This document shows positions 30,115-33,971 of a stretch of DNA of 33,971 nucleotides, piece by piece (the stretch's first letter is position 1; every line of letters begins with the position of its first letter). The translations under genes were made by a program, and so were the position numbers. The notes beneath the pieces are model-generated. The model saw only the letters and a program-made list of their open reading frames with translations. It was not told where the DNA came from and made no database searches. Origin of the DNA: a virus; IMG/VR virus record IMGVR_UViG_3300038825_000257, positions 1 through 33,971 of that record. One strand, 5' to 3'.

Positions 30115-31448
30115 TATATTCTTGGTTGACCTTTATTTTTCTCTGATTTTAAGTGCATTTCAACCATTTCGTCAAGCGTTGGTTGTTTATATAAATTTTC
30201 TAATGGGTCAATTTCTTTTGGTTTTGGTTTAATATTTTTATATGCCATAGCTAAATATCTAAAGCTATCGCTTGCGTGTGATGCCCAATTATGTAAAGGC
30301 GTTCTTTTAAAAACTCGTTTTATATCGTCCCATTCTCTTTGATAATTTCTTAACGCATTTAATCCATCTTCGCATTTTTCTTGGTCAAAATAGCAATGTT
30401 GTAATAATAATCGTGCTGCATTAATACCATCATCAACTTTATGGCTAGGAACTATGCGTGGTTTTCTACCCATGTTTAATAATGTTTCTGCTCTTGTTCT
30501 ACCTGTGCCTAATTCTCTAACTTTAGCATCATGTGGTAAATAATCATCTCCCCAATAGCTATAAGGCAATTCTTCCATCATTTTAACGTAATGATCTAAA
30601 CCTACTCCGCCACTTTCATAATAATCAATTATTCTTATTTCACCCATAGTAACTTGAAAAAACCATAAAGCACAACTATCAGATATACCTAAATCCCATG
30701 CAACATGCACAGGTAAAGATTCATCATATTCTACTTTTGTTATTCTACCTTCTTGCTCTGCTTCTATAACCAGATTACCATAATATGCACCTTTGATAGC
30801 TGCTGCCCAACTACATTCAAACTCTTGCATATATTCATCTTCACCCATTTGTTGTTTAGCAGCTTCTAATTCTTTAGGGTCTACAACTTGTGTTTCTGAT
30901 GCTCGGTATATAACTCTATACCAATCAGGGTCATGTTTAGAATCTTCGTATAATCGCCAAAACTGATTACGTCCTTTAGGTGTACCAATAAATATAGCCC
31001 ACCCTTTTCTATCCACTAATGCTGGTCTAACAACTTCTGACCATACTCTTGGACTCATATCCGCATATTCATCTAGTATTACACCATCAAGATATATACC
31101 ACGCAACGCATCTGGATCATCACCAGCTCCGTATAAACGAATACGACTACCATTTAATAAATCTACTCTGAGTTCTGATTGATTAATTTTAGTACCAGGA
31201 ATGCCTTTTGTATAATATACAAGATAATCCCAAGCTACAGCTTTTGCTTGTCGGTAATACGGAGCAATATACGCATAACGTCCATCACTACGTTCTGTTT
31301 TTAATTCTAATGCTTTACGTAATAATTCGGTAACAGCATACACAGACTTTCCCCAACGTCTATGCGATACACAGATTTTAAATCTTTTATTATTCTGATG
31401 TAGTTTTGCCTGTAATGGTCTAGGCGTATAGGGTATTGTAATGTGCAT
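30114..31448 (-). CDS. terL: Terminase large subunit
   Basis: A 444-residue packaging motor. The ATPase has Walker A VSHRRWGKS (about 27-35), Walker B GVILDEYAD (D126, E127) and the coupling motif IGTPKG (about 154-159). The nuclease starts with AWDLGISDS (D252), with further acidic residues in YYESGG and near DDGINAA. Length is typical of compact podovirus TerL. It follows the small basic gene with adjacent TAA-ATG and precedes the portal-side genes. It cuts and pumps DNA into the prohead; headful or site-specific cutting cannot be told from this alone. Confidence 0.93.
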   Translation of the reverse strand: MHITIPYTPRPLQAKLHQNNKRFKICVSHRRWGKSVYAVTELLRKALELKTERSDGRYAYIAPYYRQAKAVAWDYLVYYTKGIPGTKINQSELRVDLLNGSRIRLYGAGDDPDALRGIYLDGVILDEYADMSPRVWSEVVRPALVDRKGWAIFIGTPKGRNQFWRLYEDSKHDPDWYRVIYRASETQVVDPKELEAAKQQMGEDEYMQEFECSWAAAIKGAYYGNLVIEAEQEGRITKVEYDESLPVHVAWDLGISDSCALWFFQVTMGEIRIIDYYESGGVGLDHYVKMMEELPYSYWGDDYLPHDAKVRELGTGRTRAETLLNMGRKPRIVPSHKVDDGINAARLLLQHCYFDQEKCEDGLNALRNYQREWDDIKRVFKRTPLHNWASHASDSFRYLAMAYKNIKPKPKEIDPLENLYKQPTLDEMVEMHLKSEKNKGQPRI

Positions 31449-31580
31449 TTACGCTTTTTTCTTAAACCCTCTTTTCATACTAGCATACGCTTTAGGCGAT
31501 ACAGTAGATTTACTTTTAGGTCTACTTATTCCTTTTTTTCTTCTAGCATTTATATTTGCATATAATCCACGTCTTGCCAT
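31449..31580 (-). CDS. Tiny Arg/Lys-rich conserved protein (43 aa)
   Basis: A 43-residue frame read from ATG 31580, which has a strong GGGAGGG site 5 bases upstream; a longer in-frame start at 31637 lies inside the upstream gene and is rejected. MARRGLYANINARRKKGISR is the opening of a family often found beside terminase genes in marine phages. It is highly basic and probably disordered. It ends directly next to the terL start. A packaging-accessory or DNA-binding role is possible. Confidence 0.7.
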   Translation of the reverse strand: MARRGLYANINARRKKGISRPKSKSTVSPKAYASMKRGFKKKA

Positions 31581-31590
31581 ATTACCCTCC

Positions 31591-31860
31591 CTAAGATTTT
31601 TTATGTCTGTTTGCAAAGTTTCTAGCAGACTCTGCATTTCTAAATCCCCATTTTTTTAAAGCTAACGCTTTACGAGTAGGATTACCTTTTGCATCTTTCA
31701 TTGGTCCTTTCATACCACCAAAGCGTGCTGCAAACGATACCCTTCTCGGATTTGTTCCTTTGTTTAACGGAGCTTTTAAATTACTACCAGTAGTTCTATT
31801 TAAATGCGCTCTACCTTTAGCCGATAACCCACCACTTGGACTTTTATGAATTTTCTTCAT
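31591..31860 (-). CDS. DUF6321-like basic protein
   Basis: An 89-residue basic protein: KKIHKSPSGGLSAKGRAHLN, then GSNLKAPLNKGTNPRRVSFA, then ARFGGMKGPMKD and a closing ALKKWGFRNA. The GGLxxKGR, LKxPxN and RxSFxARxGGMKG markers match the DUF6321-type family found next to phage terminases. It overlaps the small terminase gene by 17 bases. Function unknown; likely linked to packaging by position and charge. Confidence 0.7.
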   Translation of the reverse strand: MKKIHKSPSGGLSAKGRAHLNRTTGSNLKAPLNKGTNPRRVSFAARFGGMKGPMKDAKGNPTRKALALKKWGFRNAESARNFANRHKKS

Positions 31861-32239
31861 GTTGCACTTCCTCCACTACCTTCATTTCCTTCGGTGGGTC
31901 TAATGAAAAACTTACACTAATCTGATTAGGTATTCCCTCATGCTCCACCTTCTCTTGAAATCCCCCTTTAGTCTTTGCTAAAAATATAGCCGATATCGTA
32001 TCACCATTCATAGCTTTCTTATACAACTGACTACCTATATCCATAGTCAATCTTTCCTTGCCAGTTTCTAATGCGTGTTGAAAATGTTTCCGTAATGTCT
32101 TAGCACTACACCCCACTAACTTGCCTATCTGCTCATGGGTTAATCCAAACCCTACTCCCAACGAACATACCTTCTCTTGCTCTGGGGTCGGTTTAAAATT
32201 AGGGCGACCACCTAAATCTTTTCTTACCTTGATCTCCAT
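31844..32239 (-). CDS. terS: Terminase small subunit-like DNA-binding protein
   Basis: A 131-residue protein. The first 30 residues (LGGRPNFKPTPEQEKVCSLG) are followed by a helix-turn-helix, GLTHEQIGKLVGCSAKTLRK (about 32-51), then HALETGKERLTMDIGSQLYK and NGDTISAIFLAKTKGGFQEK. This GGRP-xxxPT, HTH, LYKKAxNGDxxAxIFLAKTKGGF order is that of many phage small terminases. It is the first gene of the leftward structural operon, behind a TTGACG/TATATT promoter-like sequence. It would recognise phage DNA for packaging. Confidence 0.78.
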   Translation of the reverse strand: MEIKVRKDLGGRPNFKPTPEQEKVCSLGVGFGLTHEQIGKLVGCSAKTLRKHFQHALETGKERLTMDIGSQLYKKAMNGDTISAIFLAKTKGGFQEKVEHEGIPNQISVSFSLDPPKEMKVVEEVQHEENS

Positions 32240-32264
32240 ACAAAAACCTTTTTGTTTTTTTTAT

Positions 32265-32292
32265 AATATATTTATATTTATACCTTCGTCAA
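32265..32292 (-). promoter_or_regulatory. Sigma70-type promoter for the structural operon
   Basis: On the leftward strand, TTGACG (32292-32287) and TATATT (32270-32265) are separated by 16 bases, close to the -35/-10 consensus. The ATG of the small terminase gene is about 26 bases past the -10. No phage RNA polymerase is encoded, so host sigma70 recognition is plausible. The same TTGACG appears in the promoter-like sequence before the XRE gene. Confidence 0.5.
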
Positions 32293-32406
32293 GTTACACA
32301 CCACAAATTATTATTTTAAAAAAGTTTACAGGAGAAGTGTGAGTAGTATTACTTTATGCCCACCACTACTGCCACCCCCTAGTCGGCTCAGAAAAAAAAA
32401 TACAAA

Positions 32407-32517
32407 TCAAAAAAGATTAGAAGTACCTTCTCTTAGTCTACCTATACCAATATATAATAAACTAGAACTAAGTTTAGGTTTATTTATGCTTATAAACTGA
32501 TTTAAATGCACCACCAT
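32407..32517 (-). CDS. Possible 36-aa leftward gene (weak)
   Basis: A 36-codon frame (MVVHLNQFISINKPKLSSSL...) with AGGAG 10 bases before its ATG at 32517 and a TGA at 32407. It sits alone in a regulatory gap, and its 3' end overlaps a terminator-like hairpin. The product is mildly basic without motif. The ribosome binding site is the only positive signal, so this may be a leader peptide or not a gene at all. Confidence 0.25.
   Translation of the reverse strand: MVVHLNQFISINKPKLSSSLLYIGIGRLREGTSNLF
32413..32431 (-). terminator. Possible leftward intrinsic terminator
   Basis: On the leftward strand AGAAG-GTA-CTTCT (32431-32419) is a 5-bp stem with a 3-base loop, followed by AATC and a run of six T residues (32416-32410 region). 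It would end transcription coming from the XRE/DUF1376-like genes before the terminase promoter. The stem is short, so confidence is low. Confidence 0.3.
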
Positions 32518-32550
32518 TGAACGCTAGCTCCTATTGATAGGCATTACCCT

Positions 32551-32584
32551 ATGCCATGTTATTAAAAGATATGCCACGTTATTA
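32551..32584. repeat. Two tandem iteron-like repeats
   Basis: ATGCCATGTTATTA (32551-32564) and ATGCCACGTTATTA (32571-32584) match at 13 of 14 bases and repeat every 20 bases, about two DNA turns, so a protein could bind both on one face. They lie about 50 bases from the end of the DUF1376-like gene. They could be operators or replication iterons. Confidence 0.5.
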
Positions 32585-32635
32585 TATGGGGTTCTTTTTT
32601 ATAGAGGAAGTAACACCTCTTTAATATATCACCAA

Positions 32636-33160
32636 TCATATATTATTATTAATCATATCTGCATTAAACTTTAATCTTTCCTTTTCTTTTCTTTCTTCTT
32701 CACTTAAAGAACTATATTTATCTATATATATATTATCTGTATGTAACTCTAAATGGGGAGATGAATCAGATCCGTTTCGGATACCTTGACGGAGTGTATG
32801 TTTCTTGTGGTTCTTCCATCTCACTTCATTTGCAACTTTTGAACTTGCTTGTCTTCGAATTCTCAACTCTTTAATTTTATTAAACTCTTCTAATAGTCTT
32901 TTATTAGTTACCTTTGTTTTATCATTATTATATATGAATAGTTCTTCTAGATCATTCTCCCAGATTAATTGCCACTTTTTACCGTTTGAGTATCCGCATA
33001 TTTTATGTAAATTTCTTACTTGTAAATAACAATCTTTTTGCAAGAAACAGATGTTTAATAATTTAATATAACATCCTAAACTTGTATTACTTAAATGCGT
33101 AGTATGGGAAATAAATTCATTGGCATACATTGGATACCAGATATTACTTTCTTTACTCAT
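32636..33160 (-). CDS. DUF1376-like (YdaU-type) protein
   Basis: A 174-residue protein read from ATG 33160, 8 bases after AGGAG; ATG 33166 is too close to it. The opening SKESNIWYPMYANEFISHTT, then HLSNTSLGCYIKLLNICFL, matches the DUF1376 pattern (W-P-x(3)-[DE]-[FY]...H-L-S-x(3)-G-x-Y-x-x-L-L), a winged-helix-like domain found in prophage replication regions. The rest is charged and basic (LRIRRQASSKVANEVRWKNH), then a Ser/Glu-rich tail. It overlaps the XRE gene by 8 bases. A replication-initiation or regulatory role is likely. Iteron-like repeats follow the gene. Confidence 0.65.
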   Translation of the reverse strand: MSKESNIWYPMYANEFISHTTHLSNTSLGCYIKLLNICFLQKDCYLQVRNLHKICGYSNGKKWQLIWENDLEELFIYNNDKTKVTNKRLLEEFNKIKELRIRRQASSKVANEVRWKNHKKHTLRQGIRNGSDSSPHLELHTDNIYIDKYSSLSEEERKEKERLKFNADMINNNI

Positions 33161-33353
33161 TGGCATCACTCCTAGATAATAGAATGGCATAATCTATATT
33201 ATATTTTTTGTGCAATTTGTTTGCCAAGTTCACAGATATATTCCTTTTATTATTCATTATATTAGATAGCAATGAAACAGAAATATTTAAATCATTAGCT
33301 AATTGTACTTGATTTATTTTATTTTCTTTTAAGATTTCTTTTAATATTTGCAT
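33153..33353 (-). CDS. XRE-family (Cro/CI-like) transcriptional regulator
   Basis: A 66-residue protein with a single helix-turn-helix: LKENKINQVQLANDLNISVS then LLSNIMNNKRNISVNLANKL, with the Q-x3-A, S-x-S-x-L-S and N-x-x-R marks of XRE regulators. It is the size of Cro-like proteins with no extra oligomerisation or cleavage domain. It lies beside a divergent intergenic region with promoter-like sequences on both strands, so it probably regulates its own gene and the rightward early genes. Confidence 0.8.
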   Translation of the reverse strand: MQILKEILKENKINQVQLANDLNISVSLLSNIMNNKRNISVNLANKLHKKYNIDYAILLSRSDANE

Positions 33354-33374
33354 GATTATTTTTCCCTTGTTTAC

Positions 33375-33383
33375 TGTTATAAT
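33375..33383 (+). promoter_or_regulatory. Extended -10 promoter-like sequence (rightward)
   Basis: TGTTATAAT, identical to the sequence at 5662-5670, gives a perfect extended -10 in the divergent region between the XRE gene and the rightward gene at 33509. No clear -35 is visible. Identical copies at both rightward leader regions support use by the host polymerase, although such AT-rich strings also arise by chance. Confidence 0.4.
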
Positions 33384-33413
33384 CTTATACTCTTAAAATA
33401 AATAATATGCAAA

Positions 33414-33442
33414 TTGAAAATAAAAGTAGACAACCTTTTATA
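33414..33442 (+). promoter_or_regulatory. Possible rightward sigma70 promoter
   Basis: TTGAAA (33414-33419), a 17-base spacer, then TTTATA (33437-33442). It is closer to the gene at 33509 than the extended -10 at 33375 and overlaps the -10 of the leftward candidate promoter, so a repressor bound here could affect both. Confidence 0.35.
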
Positions 33443-33470
33443 TATATGCATAATGAATATATATCGTCAA
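33441..33470 (-). promoter_or_regulatory. Possible leftward promoter for the XRE gene
   Basis: On the leftward strand TTGACG (33470-33465) precedes TATATA (33446-33441) by 18 bases, with a TGC just before an alternative -10. The -35 is identical to that of the terminase promoter candidate. It would make a leader of about 80 bases before ATG 33353. Confidence 0.4.
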
Positions 33471-33508
33471 TTAAGGCGATTGTAAATTAAATAAGGAGTG
33501 AAAAGAAA

Positions 33509-33856
33509 ATGGATACTAATACAATAGAAATAATAAAAGATATAGAAACTAGAACTAATAAATATCATTTAGAAAATGAAAAAAGATTTAAAGAAAATAA
33601 AAAGAATATTAATTTCAGATTGCAAGGCGATAATAAATATTATTATGCAAATCAATGTGCAAAATTTACTAAACATATAATAGAAAATGGTTATCCTTAC
33701 ATAGATAAAAAAGAAATAAAAGAAAATGGAATTTGTTTTAATACCTATTCTATTAATGTTGGATATAATCAATATTGTAGAGATTTAAAAAGATTTAATA
33801 GCAAAGAGGAATTATTAGGCTTTGTTATTGGATATAATGAAGCTAACAACCTTTAA
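33509..33856 (+). CDS. Rightward early protein of unknown function (115 aa)
   Basis: A 115-residue Lys/Asn/Tyr-rich protein (IEIIKDIETRTNKYHLENEK..., YYYANQCAKFTKHIIENGYP, SINVGYNQYCRDLKRF). It has three Cys but no zinc-knuckle spacing, and no membrane segment. AAGGAG lies 10 bases upstream. As the first gene rightward of the XRE switch it occupies the place of a cro-like or anti-host early gene. No family recognised. Confidence 0.65.
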   Translation: MDTNTIEIIKDIETRTNKYHLENEKRFKENKKNINFRLQGDNKYYYANQCAKFTKHIIENGYPYIDKKEIKENGICFNTYSINVGYNQYCRDLKRFNSKEELLGFVIGYNEANNL

Positions 33857-33864
33857 TAATAAAT

Positions 33865-33887
33865 AAGGGTAGTTTATAGCTACCCTT
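33865..33887 (+). terminator. Hairpin after the first rightward gene
   Basis: AAGGGTAG (33865-33872) pairs perfectly with CTACCCTT (33880-33887) around a 7-base loop, followed by TAATAT. Only a short T-run follows, so this may be a weak terminator or attenuator before the next gene, whose AGGAG site lies 7 bases further on. Confidence 0.45.
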
Positions 33888-33904
33888 TAATATAGGAGTG
33901 AATT

Positions 33905-33971
33905 ATGACTAAAAAACAAAATAAAAAACTAACAGTAAGTAATGAATTATTAGCATTAGTTAATAAAGCTA
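33905..33971 (+). CDS. Start of a rightward gene (partial)
   Basis: ATG 33905 with AGGAG 6 bases upstream (33894-33898). The first 22 residues read MTKKQNKKLTVSNELLALVN followed by KA; the gene leaves the window. The start is Lys-rich and the sequence is too short to classify. Confidence 0.55.
   Translation, partial: MTKKQNKKLTVSNELLALVNKA

Larger units (their letters stand above)
32293..32635. other. Non-coding regulatory gap between DUF1376-like and terminase genes
   Basis: This stretch has no convincing large gene. It holds two tandem ATGCCA-GTTATTA repeats (32551-32584), a GGCAT/ATGCC or ATAGG/CCTAT hairpin (32537-32555), a possible 36-codon leftward frame (32407-32517), a short leftward hairpin followed by a U-run (32413-32431), and A/T runs. 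No tRNA or attachment-site core was recognised by eye. Confidence 0.5.

Noticed and set aside
1-33971. CRISPR array, rRNA, tRNA or insertion sequence
   Set aside because: No regularly spaced repeat array, no cloverleaf-like tRNA, no ribosomal sequence and no transposase or IS ends were recognised by eye on either strand.
33905-33971. Simple circular joining of the two window edges
   Set aside because: Joining right edge to left edge puts a stop after 23 codons in the rightward gene and does not continue the partial frame at position 1, so the edges are more likely an arbitrary cut with sequence missing.

Overview
The window is most or all of a small, AT-rich tailed-phage genome with a podovirus-type gene set. 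It carries a complete head and short-tail set: both terminase subunits, portal, scaffold, capsid, decoration protein, adaptor, tail nozzle, three internal/ejection proteins, a tail fibre and a large adhesin. There is no tail tube, sheath or tape measure. The low GC, the dense packing with TAATG and ATGA junctions, the thermonuclease, and the tiny Lys/Arg-rich proteins around the terminase recall marine alphaproteobacterial phages, in particular pelagiphages of the HTVC010P type. The host assignment is inference from memory of gene content, not a search result.

Layout. Rightward genes run from about 33.5 kb to the right edge, and again from the left edge to 6.19 kb. They hold small unknown genes and a replication/DNA-processing block: a RecB/Cas4-like nuclease, an SSB-like protein, an HNH nuclease, a resolvase-like nuclease, an HTH protein, a Mom-like DNA-modification protein, a separately encoded primase zinc finger and a TOPRIM-helicase. 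No DNA polymerase, RNA polymerase or integrase is visible. Leftward genes run from 33.35 kb down to 6.27 kb. They start with an XRE regulator and a DUF1376-like protein, then a regulatory gap of about 0.4 kb, then packaging, head, tail, fibre, lysis, and finally a set of secreted or membrane-anchored envelope proteins. Transcription diverges at 33.35-33.51 kb and converges at 6.19-6.27 kb.

How it fits together. The divergent region, with promoter-like sequences facing both ways beside an XRE gene, looks like a genetic switch. The rightward genes would open and replicate the DNA with a borrowed host polymerase and modify it. The leftward operon would build the particle and lyse the host. Lysis genes are a coiled-coil/TM protein, a holin-like protein, an overlapping Rz/Rz1-like spanin pair and a GH24 lysozyme. 

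Most notable signals. (1) A 16-bp sequence one base from the bacterial parS (ParB-binding) consensus lies in the convergent gap, although no parAB genes are visible. (2) A predicted H-type pseudoknot lies just upstream of the SSB-like gene's ribosome binding site, recalling T4 gene 32 autoregulation. (3) The primase zinc finger is encoded apart from the primase-helicase, in an overlapping frame. (4) An envelope module contains a secreted, Pro/Glu-rich, TonB-like protein and a membrane-anchored coiled coil. (5) One structural protein looks like an ADP-ribosyltransferase. All functions are read by eye from sequence; no database search was run.
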